Shown: one piece after another, positions 23,531 through 38,250 of the stretch | Position numbering within the stretch: position 1 is the stretch's first letter | How the letters are laid out: the number at the start of each line of letters is the position of its first letter | Assembly (NCBI GenBank): GCA_029204225.1 | Contig: CM055097.1 | Coordinates: forward strand, 29,727,785-29,791,784 | DNA from: Diphasiastrum complanatum | Lineage: Eukaryota > Streptophyta > Lycopodiopsida > Lycopodiales > Lycopodiaceae | Length of the DNA: 64,000 bases | Direction of reading: 5' to 3' | Notes under the pieces: generated by a model | Told to the model about the DNA's origin: nothing | The model's input: only the letters and a program-made list of their open reading frames with translations | Database searches by the model: none | Made by a program: the position numbers and the translations under genes

Positions 23531-24660
23531 ATCTAATGGAGTATGAGGTATTCAACAAGGATATTGTCCTCAATGAAGAGATTTCATTATTCCATATAAA
23601 TCCAACTTGTATCAATACCTTGGATTATTGTTCAATGCCTCATAGATCCATTTTACAAGATCTTCAAGTGACTTCAGTTGGAGAACCCATTTCCTATGGA
23701 TTCTCCAAAACTCAGAAGCCAAATCGTAATTCATGTGCATATGCAAAATGTATGGATGTGAATAATGATTGGGAACATTTTCTCAGTCAACCAACACTCT
23801 ATAGGAGGCTGATTTTAAAATATGTCGTCAATCTATATCAGTTTCTTTGGAGAAGTTTACATTGTTCAGTAGACTCTAATGTGATCAATCTTCAATTGAG
23901 TAATGTCAACAATGATTGTTCACCAATGGTTATTTGGAACAGTCAAAACATCAAATCCCTGGTTCAACTTTGGAATGTATTTTCACTACTTGGGAATGAT
24001 GCTTCAACGATTTATATGGGCAACTACAAATTTTATATTTTGAGACGAGAGTCTATTTTTGAGGTCAATCAGGTCAAATATTTACAACCACCTATGAATG
24101 AGGTATTGACCAGATTTGAAGAAATATAATTTGGTCAACATTATGCCCAGAGATATGCTTTATCATATGACAGAGTGTCAATATTCATGCCGAGTACTTC
24201 ATATGGAGCATTTATATGTGAACAACAATTCATGACTACCATTATTTATGACAGAATTGTAATTTTTTTCATCAAATTGGCCAAACAACATGGATTAGCA
24301 GTTATGATAGAAGAGCCGGATGCAAGACAAAACCAAGAATCCAAGGGAATTGGATAAGCATCTAAATTGGTATGATGTCGAGGAAGCAGGCAAAAGAGGA
24401 TATTGCGGTGACATAATTTGTCCATTCCATACAGATTGGTTACCAATAAGCAATATGTTGCTTCATCAAACTCTTCTTCAACCATCAATTTTTCCTCCAT
24501 GGGAACAAGGATTACAGTCTGAAGCCAACAAAATAATTTCAATTCGACAACTTTGGATCTGTAATGAGGCAATACGTTTTTGGATGACACATCCTCAATC
24601 ATGACTACTTTACCGAGGCGATCAAGCTGATCAGACAAGCGTCTTCATTTTTGGGGACAA
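23531..24660 (+). pseudogene. Element F degenerate coding tail
   Basis: An open frame runs to 24,129 after the capsid-like part, and a short one lies at 24,175-24,357. They have no zinc knuckle or catalytic motif. Just before the polypurine tract, a frame reading GDKNVEVGG resembles the extreme C-terminus of gypsy integrases. The pol region is otherwise gone. Confidence 0.45.
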
Positions 24661-24680
24661 AAATGTTGAAGTAGGGGGAG

Positions 24681-25214
24681 TGTCATGTACTTTTAGTACA
24701 TCAATGCTTATCAATGCAATATAATATCCATTGTAAGCTTTGTAGGCCCAAAAGGAGCTATTAGCCTTAAGAACAGGGCGGTTCCCTCTTTAGGCCCTCC
24801 AAAGTAATTAATAAGGATAATAGGCCAACAAGGGCCCAATATAGCCTAAAAAGTACTTAACAAGGGCTAACTATCCCTCAAGATAGTTAAGTTTAGTTAA
24901 GTGAGAGCATTATCTATAACTAGGCAAGAGACATCAATTTGTGAATCTTTTGGCTCATTTTCAAGTGAGAGCTTCTAGCTTCCTTGTGAATGTGAGCCAT
25001 AGGGATCTCCATTGCTAGGTCTCATGTGCCCTATCCACATGAACCCATGCTCTTTTACATTGCCTTGTACTCTTTCTTTTATTGATAATGTGATTCCATT
25101 GAGATCTCGATGTTTAGCTTTCTATGGATATGCTATCTTGAATGCTTTGTACTTTTCTTGCTCTTAGCTTTACTTCCATTGTAATTGCTATTTGCTTAGA
25201 TTTGGCACATGACA
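24681..25214 (+). repeat. Right LTR of element F
   Basis: The LTR begins TGTCATGT after AAGTAGGGGGAG and ends ACATGACA, giving 534 bp with 8-bp inverted ends. No left counterpart is present in the window. Confidence 0.75.
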
Positions 25215-28346
<3,132 letters not shown>

Positions 28347-28636
28347 AACAAAAGAATGGACTCAAATCTTAAGAAAAATAATAAATGCCAGAGAAAAATG
28401 TCTTAAAAAACCAAAGGAATCTAGCCTCCTATTTGGCCAACTCTTATTGGCCCTCTTATTAACATAGTCTCTCTAGGTTAACAAAATTCATATTTATCCA
28501 GAGCCCAGTAAGTGGCTTGACCCTATATGCATGTATTCTCTAACTTTTTTTTATGGAAAGCCATAAGACTAGTCACATCTAGCCTATTTTATTTACTACA
28601 CCAAGTGTAACGATCACCAAGTGAAGATTTCTCAAG

Positions 28637-29085
28637 ATCCTGTCGCATGCAACCAAAAGGACACATGTGGAGCAAAACCACCCAACCAACAGGAAATGAC
28701 AAGTCAAGTCCCTAACTGCTTCACTCTTGAGTCACAGTGACTGACTGCAAGAGAGGAGAGGATCCTGGCTTTTGGAAACAAGAAAATGAATGAGGAGATG
28801 GGTGAGTTCCTTCAAAGATATAGACCTCAAAAGCTGAGGAATAGTACCTCTGGGATATCCCAAGACCATGCAAAAGCAACTTGATCTCCTATTCTTACAC
28901 AAAAAGCTACCGATCACCATACTCCATAGGTCCAATTAGAGCATCTAGGCCTTCACAAGGTTATTAATTACATTACTAGCCTAGTCCAAAATGACGTGCT
29001 GTAACTAATAATCTCGTACACTAGAATATCGGCTATCCATGTCAAGGACTATTCTGAATTCAATACGTAGGACATGGACATAACA
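28637..29085. repeat. Dispersed repeat Y, copy 1
   Basis: This is similar to 63,553-64,000: both have CAACCAAAAGGACAC, GTGGAGCAAAACCA, ACCCAACCAA, TGCAAGAGAGGA and a closing ATTCATGTCAAG-like and GGACATGGAC stretch in the same order. No coding capacity; probably a piece of an LTR. Confidence 0.7.
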
Positions 29086-30542
29086 CCAAGGCCCACAATA
29101 TGACCTAAATTATGTACACAAAATGTTGATTTAGCTGCATATTCCTACTAGTGTTGCATATTGCCATGGACCACAAGGTGATATAAACATGTTTGTAACT
29201 TTGGACCACAAAAGTGACTTGCCTACTAGAGTATCTTTGCCTCATAATCGCTTTAGCCAACAAGTGGTACTGATCAGGGATCTTTTGCATACTTGATGGG
29301 TTGTTTCCAAAACCTAGTAACATTGTTCTAACATTATGGAAAATAACCACCATTTCAAATGTAGTCTTGATTCTAATAAGCAGCATCAAGAATTATAATA
29401 AACAAAGGATCCTACTAAGGTCCTCCAAATATGTATGCATCAAGGAGCATATTTGATTATGTTATAGCTCCTAACTCATCATATCCATTACTAGGTCAAA
29501 CCATGAATTTGAATATTAGGATCATAATATGGATTACATATCAAAATGACAATCCACTATATGTCTTTATCATAAAGATCTAATCCAAAAGTCATTATCA
29601 ATCTCCAAGGGTAGGTAGAATTATCGTAAAAGCAATGGCTATTGGAGTCAAGTCCTTATAGCCCTACCTCACCTTACCAAAGATGCAAAGTTGATGGCCT
29701 CCATCCAAAGCTCCCACCTTCTGGAAGTAGTCTCAATGGTTTTCAATTGCATGTTGGCCATGTACATGCCTAGTTTGACATAAATTCTCTGCAATTCCAA
29801 ATAAGCCAACGTGTGTGACTACAAGGATACTCCTCACTAAATTGATCCACAACTTGCAATTGAAGACTGCGATTAATTCGGTTACTATCTATAATGAAAG
29901 GGATTTTGAAGAGTTATGGATACCATGCACATACAGAAAACTTCAATGGATTGTGATGCATTCTTCATCAAAAGGTGCACTCTGCAAAAGAAAGAGATCG
30001 AATATGGAACATAGAAGCTTTTGGAAAAGAAGAATTTTAGAGTTCAAAGTTTCAATGGGAGGTCAATCCATTTCAGAAGTCTTGATTCAACATGTGTATA
30101 TGCACAATGACCTTATGGTGGTGGATGTCAATCTCATAGATCAACTCAAATTTATGCAACTTATGCTGGTTTTTATTTATTAAGTATCCTCATTATTGTA
30201 ATATTTGTGTTAAAATGTCATATTGTCTTTTGCATATTTGTGTCCATCGAGCATAAGTGAATGTCAACTAGTACAATCTCTTGCAAGCATCATAGACATC
30301 ATTCATTCTGATATCGGTTCACTCCAATATAAGCATCATCCTTTAAAGTCACTTTTGGATTCTGGCATTTTTTAAATTCTTTTTACATACCATGCAAAAA
30401 TGGTTGCAGACTGGAAGCTTTACCTCTCCCACATTTCTTGAGCGAGGAATGCGTTCCCCTCGATTCTACCATTGTAGAAAGTTTTAGATCAAGATTTTTT
30501 ATGAACATTCAAAACTGCATGAAATGTAGCACAAGACAATAT
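29086..30542. other. No recognisable gene
   Basis: This is the target region of element D, AT-rich. A 122-codon plus-strand ORF at 29,815-30,183 matches nothing I know. I see no repeats of note. Confidence 0.4.
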
Positions 30543-30547
30543 GTACA

Positions 30548-31373
30548 TGTTGAATTCACACGTGTGGATTGTCCACTACATGTACTTGTGATCTCCTAAG
30601 GTGTGTAGATGCACCAAGATCAAGACTAGATTGAGATTCAAGATCTATCTTTGATTCTATGGCAAAAACACACTACTACATGCATTCAATCACTTCCAAC
30701 TCTCACTCACACATGTGCGAAGTGTTCCAAAAGTATTCTAAGTAAAAACAAGCTGCTCTTCTCGGGTAGAGAGAGAAAAACCATCACGAGCTCTCGGGTA
30801 GAGAGAGAAAGCTAGAAATTCAATGACATCAAAATCCACTCAATCTCAAAATCAATTAGATCCAAAAATGAGGAGTACAATGATACTAGTAGATTCATGA
30901 GCTACCACTGTGCTTAACTATGATTGGATCACACTTTTCCACCTCTTAATCCTATAGGACCATTGATCCATGCACCTCTAAATTCTATTGGACTATATTC
31001 AAGCACACCTCAAATTCCTATTGGACCACACATGGTTCCACCTCTAAATCCTATTGGACCTCTTAAACTTCATCAAACAAAAGCATTACACTTGTTTACA
31101 CTCTAATTGGCACAAGTTTGGCCTCTTACTCTATTTTGGCTCAATAGTGGCATTACAAGTGGAAATGGATACTTTGCCATCTATGCCAAATTTGACCCTA
31201 TCAACATCCTACACCTAAATGCTTGACTATGAAATTCTATGAGACCCCTATATCAAACATTTTGATTTACTTTACAATTCTCCACACGTGGGAAAATCCT
31301 CCACACATGTGAAATTCACTTACAAACTTCTATCATAAAAAATACCAAGCTAGATTTTTGCCAATTTCTCACA
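30548..31373 (-). repeat. 3' LTR of element D
   Basis: In element orientation the LTR starts TGTGAGAAATTGG and ends AATTCAACA. It holds several units built on TCCTATTGGACC (30,945-31,065), a CACACGTGTG G-box at 30,559-30,568, and a pair of CTCTCTCTACCCGAGAG motifs near 30,760 and 30,800. Confidence 0.95.
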
Positions 31374-31390
31374 CTCCTCCTCAAAAAATA
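31374..31390 (-). other. Polypurine tract of element D
   Basis: On the minus strand TTTTTTGAGGAGGAG directly precedes the LTR start TGTGAG. Confidence 0.9.
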
Positions 31391-31499
31391 GCTTGGAAAG
31401 GTACTAGATCACTTGAGAAGTTTGTAAATCTTTTTGAGTGGATCCTTTGGTATGCATAAGAAGTGAAGATCAGCCAAGGGATCCATCATAGCAGCACCC

Positions 31500-32243
31500 T
31501 CACCATATCCATGATAAGATCTCTTTGGTAGAGATCTCTTGCCAATGCCTTTGAAGAGTGCTCCACCAATATGCCACTATGATCATGGGCTTCCTCCATG
31601 CTTGATGATGATCTTTGATTTGAAAGCTCCACTTGCATGATGGATGCACCATAAATAGAGAAATATGAGGCTTCCAAGCCTCATAAGGATCATGGAGATC
31701 AAGATCATAAGATGTGAAACAATGATGATTATCAAGATTATGCTTTCTAGCTTGACTAGTCCACATACAATGAACTATATCCATGATGGATCTAATCTTG
31801 ATATCAAAGACTACCTTGATCTTTTTTAGGCTAGTTACTCTCTCAAGGATGTAAGTGTCCACTTTGGATGCTTCACTTAATCTCAAGAGGAGTTTACAAT
31901 TTGCCTCAAAACATGTGAAAACATGATGTTCAAAAAAGTGAGTACCAAGCTCAATCTTGTTCTTACTAGAACCAAGAGCATACTTTTGACAATACAATAT
32001 CTTGCTTTCAAAAAGTATTGGAAACACATCTAAGTCAATAATGACAAGAAACATGTCCATACCATAAGCATCATACAAAACTAGTATAGCTTTTCTTGAG
32101 CTTTGAGATCCAAAAAATTCAATGAAGCAAGATAGCATTTCAAGCAAAGAAAGAGAAGCATATATGAATGTGTTGTAGTAGATACAACATGAAAGATGCC
32201 CTATTTGCCATGTAAGGTGAGCCATAAAGACTCGGCCATGCAT
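31500..32243 (-). CDS. Element D ORF of 247 codons in the RT/RNase H position, unknown
   Basis: This is an uninterrupted frame downstream of the integrase remnant. Only a faint trace of reverse transcriptase is visible (an ILVLYD...DMFLVII stretch, then KYALGS), and the YVDD box is absent. Compare element C, where KYALGS follows a normal YVDD box. The rest is unrecognised. It parallels the 388-codon ORF of element A. Confidence 0.45.
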   Translation of the reverse strand: MHGRVFMAHLTWQIGHLSCCIYYNTFIYASLSLLEMLSCFIEFFGSQSSRKAILVLYDAYGMDMFLVIIDLDVFPILFESKILYCQKYALGSSKNKIELGTHFFEHHVFTCFEANCKLLLRLSEASKVDTYILERVTSLKKIKVVFDIKIRSIMDIVHCMWTSQARKHNLDNHHCFTSYDLDLHDPYEAWKPHISLFMVHPSCKWSFQIKDHHQAWRKPMIIVAYWWSTLQRHWQEISTKEILSWIW

Positions 32244-32500
32244 CTTGAAGATCTTCTTGAAATCATATGAAGAAGAAACTCCTCCTCACACCTTGGCCCC
32301 ACCATAACTTGAATACCTTCAAAAAAGATAACTTGTGATGCTTCTTGAGAAGCCTTGATCTCGGCCACTTCCAAGATTGAATCTTCATGCAATGTGACAT
32401 CTCTATTCACAATCACTTTTGAAATAGAGAGTGTAAAGACACTAAAGGCCTCCTTGATGGATGAGTATCCAACATGATCCATGATCTTGGATCATCCTTC
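32201..32500 (-). pseudogene. Element D integrase C-terminal / linker remnant
   Basis: The frame reads VNRDVTLHEDSILEVAEI, the typical link between copia integrase and reverse transcriptase. It is shifted out of the gag-protease frame near 32,470. Confidence 0.65.
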
Positions 32501-34074
32501 CTTCTTGTTTCTAAGGGAATATGTGCAAAGCAAGCACTACCAAGTTCACTAAGGTGATCAACCTTAGGCTTCATCTTGAATAAAACTTCATATGGTGCTA
32601 TTCCTTCAAGAGCTCCAATACTCCTCAAAGCTTTGATCTTCGATGAGAATTTCTTCTCAACATATGCTTTGAATAATAAGGAATAATCATACACCATAAT
32701 ACTTGAAGAGAGAAGATATGTGCATCTTGTGTGATCATCCTCCTTTGAAATATTGGACATATAAAAAACATCAAGAGAGTTTGCACTCTCATTTGGATCC
32801 AATTTGTAGATGCCTTCAAATCTTGATCCATATGCAAGGATCTCACCATCCTTCTTGATCACACAATTGTCAATACTGAAATTGACATCAAAGCCACTAT
32901 CAAGAAGTTGGCCAACACTTAAGATGTTCTTTGTAAGCTTTGGGACAAAAAGAACATTGTTGAGAAAGAGATCTTTAGAAGATGCAAGCTTCAAGGGAAT
33001 AATCCCTACTCCTTCAATATTGCACTCATGCTTACTTGCAAAGTATATGGTCTTCTTAACTCCATCATAAGGCAAAATAGATGAAAAAAAGTGCTTGGAG
33101 CCACACATATGTGAAGATGCTCCACTATCAATATACCATGAGTCATCCTTGTTGAAGGTGGAAGAGGAGAAGCTTGATGCCATAAGAGAGCCTTCTCCAT
33201 CACTTGCAATATAGTCTTCTTTCTCATTGGTGATGTTGGCTTGATTGAGTTGATTCTTCTTCTTGAAGCAATTGGTGGCATAATGGCCTTTCTTGCCACA
33301 ATAAAAGCACTTGATCTTCTTCTTCTTGAGATTTGAAGTAGAAGCATGAGAGGTATCCTCCTCCTCCTCTTCATCTTGGTTTTTAGCTTTGTCATTAGAG
33401 AAGTGATGGTGTTGCTTCTTACTCCTCTCTTTGTGCTTGGCAAATAGAACTTTGCCATCATCATGATTGAGTGATAGCTTGTCCATCCTCAAGAGTTTGT
33501 ACTCTTGTCTTGATTCTTCAGAAATAAGCACACTTTGAAGGGCCTCCAAACTTGGTAGCTCCTCCTTAATGGCATAGGATTGGACAAGGTTGTCATATTC
33601 ATCTCTCAAGCCATTGAGAATGACTTGGACTAGCTCACTTTGATTGATTGAGTCACCAATACATGCAAGCTCCCTATGAATATCCTTGACTCTCAAAACA
33701 TAACTAGATGCACTCTCATCACTCTTTTGACTACTTTGGAAGATTTGATTTCTAAGAGTGAGGAGCCTAGAGGTGTTCTTAGCCTCATAGATGGACTTGA
33801 GACAATTCCAAGCTTCCTTGAATGTAGAACAATCACCAATCTCCCTCAATATCTCATTAGAGACATTCATCTTAATGTAGTGGAGAGCCATCCTAGCTCT
33901 CTTCTTGTATTTTTGTACTTCTTGAAGGACTTGAGGCTCCTCCTCAATCCCAAGTACAATGTCCATCACATCTTGGAGTATCAAGATGGACTCCATCCTC
34001 AACTTCCATATTAAATAATTGGAAGTAGACAATCTCTCACTTGGTTGCAACAAGTATGAACTCATTGAAGTCAT
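32413..34074 (-). CDS. gag-pro: Element D gag-protease polyprotein, integrase deleted
   Basis: The frame has 553 codons. Order: copia gag (LSTSNYLIWKLRMESI near the start, then ALHYIKMNV, TFKEAWNCLKSIYEAK and VQVILNGL), an acidic run, zinc knuckle CFYCGKKGHYATNC (complete CCHC), protease motif DSGASSHM preceded by WYI, then the LFVPKLTKNILSVGQ region. It then jumps straight to the end of integrase (FKAYVEKKF, PYEVLF, KPKVDHL), missing the zinc finger and catalytic core. The gag-protease part looks intact, so this element could still make particle proteins. Confidence 0.9.
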   Translation of the reverse strand: MTSMSSYLLQPSERLSTSNYLIWKLRMESILILQDVMDIVLGIEEEPQVLQEVQKYKKRARMALHYIKMNVSNEILREIGDCSTFKEAWNCLKSIYEAKNTSRLLTLRNQIFQSSQKSDESASSYVLRVKDIHRELACIGDSINQSELVQVILNGLRDEYDNLVQSYAIKEELPSLEALQSVLISEESRQEYKLLRMDKLSLNHDDGKVLFAKHKERSKKQHHHFSNDKAKNQDEEEEEDTSHASTSNLKKKKIKCFYCGKKGHYATNCFKKKNQLNQANITNEKEDYIASDGEGSLMASSFSSSTFNKDDSWYIDSGASSHMCGSKHFFSSILPYDGVKKTIYFASKHECNIEGVGIIPLKLASSKDLFLNNVLFVPKLTKNILSVGQLLDSGFDVNFSIDNCVIKKDGEILAYGSRFEGIYKLDPNESANSLDVFYMSNISKEDDHTRCTYLLSSSIMVYDYSLLFKAYVEKKFSSKIKALRSIGALEGIAPYEVLFKMKPKVDHLSELGSACFAHIPLETRRKDDPRSWIMLDTHPSRRPLVSLHSLFQK

Positions 34075-34326
34075 GTAAAGTGGAGATAAATAAAAGTGAT
34101 GAACAAAAAATGTTGCCTCTCTCTCACTATAGGATCCAATAATGGTGTGCTACCATCTCCTATGCAAGATCTTGCAACAAACTGTGAGATGATTCTCACT
34201 AGCTATCTCAATCTCTCCAAAACTAGATCTACTTCACATCAAATGATGAAGTATGGGCAAAGTTAGGATCAAACACTCTTAGAACGTGTGAAATACACTA
34301 AGAAACCAAATTTGACTCAAATACAA

Positions 34327-34434
34327 TGATATTGCATGAAACAAAATGCCTAAGATCTCAAAACAGTGCCTAGATCACATATATTGCATGAAACAAAATG
34401 CCTAAGATCTCAAAACAGTGCCTAGATCACATAT
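34327..34434. repeat. Short tandem duplication in the element D leader
   Basis: A unit of about 57 bases containing TGCATGAAACAAAATGCC and CAGTGCCTAGATCACATA occurs twice in a row (from about 34,330 and about 34,380). Confidence 0.8.
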
Positions 34435-34849
34435 AATAAGCATTCAACTGTGATTTTGGATCAAACAAGCAATCTCTTGACCAAACCAAATGTGTCCTAC
34501 CCAGGTCTAGGTGCCCTACCTAACCCTCTTCAAAATCTTATAACTTTTGATTGGATCAACCAAATGGAATGAAACTGATTGCATCAGAAACTATAGCTTC
34601 AAAACAAGCTATCTAGCAAGATTTTTGGATCAAACATGAAAGAGAACTCCCAAACTGAAATTGGATGTTCCTCACATGTGTCTGATCACCTAATTCCGTA
34701 CAGTACCAGGTCAGACCCAATCAATGTCCTTTTGATCTCTTTTGATCCAAAATTGAACAAGATAGCTAGGAAAATGGGCCTTGACAATTTCTAGCTCAAG
34801 ATTGATGAAAATTTTTCACTTAGATGGATCAAAATGCATGGTAACCTTA

Positions 34850-34866
34850 GGTAGGCTCTGATACCA
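34850..34866 (-). other. Primer-binding site of element D (initiator tRNA-Met)
   Basis: On the minus strand TGGTATCAGAGCC begins at the base after the 5' LTR end AATTCAACA. Confidence 0.95.
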
Positions 34867-35692
34867 TGTTGAATTCACACGTGTGGATTGTCCACTACAT
34901 GTACTTGTGATCTCCTAAGGTGTGTAGATGCACCAAGATCAAGACTAGATTGAGATTCAAGATCTATCTTTGATTCTATGGCAAAAACACACTACTACAT
35001 GCATTCAATCACTTCCAACTCTCACTCACACATGTGGGAAGTGTTCCAAAAGTATTCTAAGTAAAAACAAGCTGCTCTCCTCGGGTAGAGAGAGAAAAAC
35101 CATCATGAGCTCTCGGGTAGAGAGAGAAAGCTAGAAACTCAATGACACTCAAAATCCACTCAATCTCAAAATCAATTAGATCCAAAATGAGGAGTACAAT
35201 GACACTAGTAGATTCATGAGCTACCACTATGCTTAACTATGATTGGATCACACTTTTCCACCTCTTAATCCTATTGGACCATTGATCCATGCACCTCTAA
35301 ATTCTATTGGACTATATTCAAGCACATCTCAAATTCCTATTGGACCACACATGGTTCCACCTCTAAATTCTGTTGGACCTCTTAAACTTCATCAAACAAA
35401 AGCATTACACTTGTCTACACTCTAATTGGAACAAGTTTGGCCTCCTACTCTATTTTGGCTCAATAGTGGCATTACAAGTGGAAATGGATAATTTGCCATC
35501 TATGCCAAATTTGACCCTATCAACATCCTACACCTAAATGCTTGACTATGAAATTCTATGAGACCCCTATATCAAACATTTTGATTTACTTTACAATTCT
35601 CCACACGTGGGAACATCCTCCACACATGTGAAATTCACTTACAAACTTCTATCATAAAAAATACCAAGCTAGATTTTTGCCAATTTCTCACA
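34867..35692 (-). repeat. 5' LTR of element D
   Basis: The LTR is 826 bp, the same length and ends as the left copy, and includes the same repeated motifs. This copy holds the promoter that would drive the element. Confidence 0.95.
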
Positions 35693-35697
35693 GTACA

Positions 35698-36956
35698 GAC
35701 CAATGATGACTTCAAACAACCAAATAGTCATTTATTAGAAAATGAAAATCATCAATTGCAATGCACATAGCTTTCATATTAAATAATCATCAATACGTAC
35801 TTGTGACAGTATGGTACAGCAAATATTTCGGTATCACCCAGCATAGATCGTAAACACGATGAAGTCGACTGCTCTTCGTCCATGAGCACGTGACAAAAAA
35901 ATTGGTTACAACAAAAACACTGGGAACACTGTTGCTTTTGTACAATTCGACCCAATAATTGAGTCCACTTTTCACATCTAGATCTGTTAGGTCCAAAGAT
36001 TTATTTCTAAGTTCCTTACAGACATCAGGATTAAAATAATTCATATATGAGGCGGAATATATATTTAATAAAAAGCCACCACCTAATCTATCTATTTGTT
36101 TAGCTATGTATTCTTCGAAGGCTATATATTGTCTAGAATTAAAAGATGTCTACTTGGGATCAACCGGAAATTTAACAACTATATACCTATATACAGTACC
36201 CACAATGATTGGAAAGGGCTTTCAGAAGCCCCCTGAGTCATGAGCCCATGGCTCACCAATAGCCCTACCTCCAAGGTGACTATTCCCAAGACTCATCCAT
36301 TGAGGCGATTTGTAGAACCGGTGCAGGTTTAGATGTCTCTAGTCTCCTCAAGCTAGCAAGGCGCATAAATCCGATGATTCCAGTCAAGGAAGGACCATCA
36401 CACTCCAACAACTCAGAATGGCAATATCTTTAAGGGGTTAGGGCGCAGCTCGGAAATGAGATATGCAATAGTATTTGGGTGCTAGAATGAGGATTAATGA
36501 GGATAAATGATGATTCCACATTCTGTTCACAGCGCAACTCTGAGGTATCAACAATTAAGGTGGACTCAATGAGCAGGGGTGCCTATTCTGTGACTGTCTT
36601 TCAAATGTGACTTCTAGTAACAGTAGCACTCGCTCTTGGGTTTACTTCCAAGTGCGACCTCCTCCACTCAGCGACTCCTCTGGGGACAGGCGTTGATCTG
36701 ATCTAGTTCAATGACGAATCAGAGAGCTTGTGAGCTGGAAACAGGTGCACTTCATGCGTGCAATCAAGACTGCATTTGAGTTGTCCGATATGCTTGAAGA
36801 CGGTCTTCAGGTGGGCACAACATGCGCATTGCAGGTTGGACAGTGATAGAGTAGTAACAACTGGGCATAGAACATATGTGTATGCATAGTTTAGAGTAGG
36901 AGCCGACTGATTCACAGTTCAGCGAGCTACCTTTGATATTGCTAAAGGTGAGACTG
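35698..36956. other. No recognisable gene
   Basis: A minus-strand ORF of 84 codons (35,790-36,044) and one of 70 codons (36,703-36,915) are open but match no family I know. The region between elements D and E has ordinary composition. Confidence 0.4.
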
Positions 36957-37910
36957 TGGTTGAGTTCGTCCAGGCCACCAACGCATCAGCGAAGCAAGCT
37001 CCCAAGTGTGCTCCAACATTTTTTAGTTTCCAAGAGGTTTCTATCAGCCAAACTAAACAACGGTTATGACTTCAATTCCTTCCAACTTTGTGATATCACC
37101 CCCCCAGCAGCACTTCTAATGTGGTAAACAAAATATAACCCGCTTGAAAGGACTCTTTCCCCAAGAAGGAAACTCTCTACCACATTATAGTCCTCAACAC
37201 TAACTCTCACCCTCCAATCAAGCAACCCGTAATCAGCAAGATCCACTCCATCACTCTCCCTCTCACAAAGAGTCCAAAAGAAGTTCACTCTCGAATCTTT
37301 CCACACCAGACAAAAGATGGTATAGACATCAAGCAACAACAAAACTCACTCTCAAATGTGTTCTCTCCCATCCTCTCATCCCCTCACCATCAACATAAAT
37401 ACTCAATCTTCTTCTCATTCTCTCGCCCTTCCACGTTCATTCCCTCACCCAACCTACAAAACAAAAGTTCTTTCTCCCATCATCTCACTCCTTCATCCTT
37501 CCATGTTCATTCTCTCACCCAACCTACAAAACAAAAGTTCTTTCTCCCATCATCTCACTCCTTCATCCTTCCACGTGACACACAAGCAAAAGTTTCCCCT
37601 CAGCCTTTTCTTCTTTCTTGGACCCCAATCTCAAGTAGACCACTCCCTTTTATAGAGGTCACCCAAAGCTTCCCCTTCATAATGACATATCTTCATTCTT
37701 CAAGCCTTTCATGAAAAGTGTCCTCTCTTGTACATGGCCCTTAGTTGTGATTTGACCACAAGTGGTACACCCTTCCCCTTTTGGAAAAGATGGATTGGGG
37801 TCATGGGTACAGGGGTACCACATGTGTGAGCCACTTTTTTCTTTTGCACTTGTGGTTGTGTAAATGTTAAGTACTTCTCTTGATTACTCTTCTTAATTGA
37901 GTGGTCCTCA
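36957..37910 (-). repeat. Left direct repeat / LTR of element E
   Basis: It contains a 73-bp tandem duplication (about 37,427-37,573) with the phrase AAAGTTCTTTCTCCCATCAT in each unit. The two overlapping plus-strand ORFs over it are repeat artefacts. It differs from the right copy by a few percent. Confidence 0.85.
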
Positions 37911-37929
37911 TTGGGGAATAACCTCGTAC

Positions 37930-38250
37930 TACTCTCTGAGAGATTGATTCCTTCTACCCCTAGTACTGATCTAAAGTCTAGAGCTCCCCTCCCATTCGGA
38001 CTCAGGTATGGGTGTTCTTTCTGATTGGGGTACTTCTGGGTAGCCATCTACTACCACACGTTCTCGGCCTCGTCCAAAGATGAGTACTCTGGTAGGGATA
38101 TCTACGATGCAATTGCTAAGCCTGAGCCATGGCCGTCCTAATAGCATAGAATACCCCCTATTCCCCACATACATCCGCATGACATAGAAATCTACCTGAA
38201 TGATTCTGTCCGCTACAATAATTGGTACATTCTTAAGTTCTCTTCTGGTT
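37930..38250 (-). pseudogene. Element E retroviral-type aspartic protease remnant
   Basis: The minus-strand frame reads GYSMLLGRPWLRLSNCIVDI (37,971-38,180), typical of the C-terminal half of gypsy proteases after gag. Upstream (38,200-38,460) shorter frames continue the domain with breaks. Confidence 0.65.

Larger units (their letters stand above)
16158..25214 (+). mobile_element. Element F: decayed Ty3/gypsy-like element with nested insertion
   Basis: The element comprises two gag-like domains (16,332-17,099 and 23,168-23,530), a degenerate coding tail, a polypurine tract (AAGTAGGGGGAG, 24,669-24,680) and a right LTR (24,681-25,214) bounded by TGTCATGT and ACATGACA. Element A (17,100-23,163) is inserted in its second gag domain. 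I found no left LTR, reverse transcriptase or integrase core, so F is truncated and internally deleted. Gypsy is inferred from the style of the gag domain. Confidence 0.7.
30543..35697 (-). mobile_element. Element D: complete Ty1/copia LTR element lacking RT
   Basis: Two 826-bp LTRs (30,548-31,373 and 34,867-35,692) are flanked by a perfect 5-bp target duplication GTACA (30,543-30,547 and 35,693-35,697). On the minus strand a tRNA-Met primer site follows the 5' LTR (right copy), and a purine tract precedes the 3' LTR (left copy). The LTRs differ at about 17 positions by eye (about 2%). The interior encodes gag-protease plus integrase remnants and an unrecognised ORF; reverse transcriptase and RNase H are missing. 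Its gag and protease resemble those of element C. Confidence 0.95.

Noticed and set aside
37356-37714. Two overlapping plus-strand ORFs, also open at 43,165-43,565
   Set aside because: They cover a 73-bp tandem duplication in the direct repeats of element E, are low in complexity, and both frames are open for the same reason.
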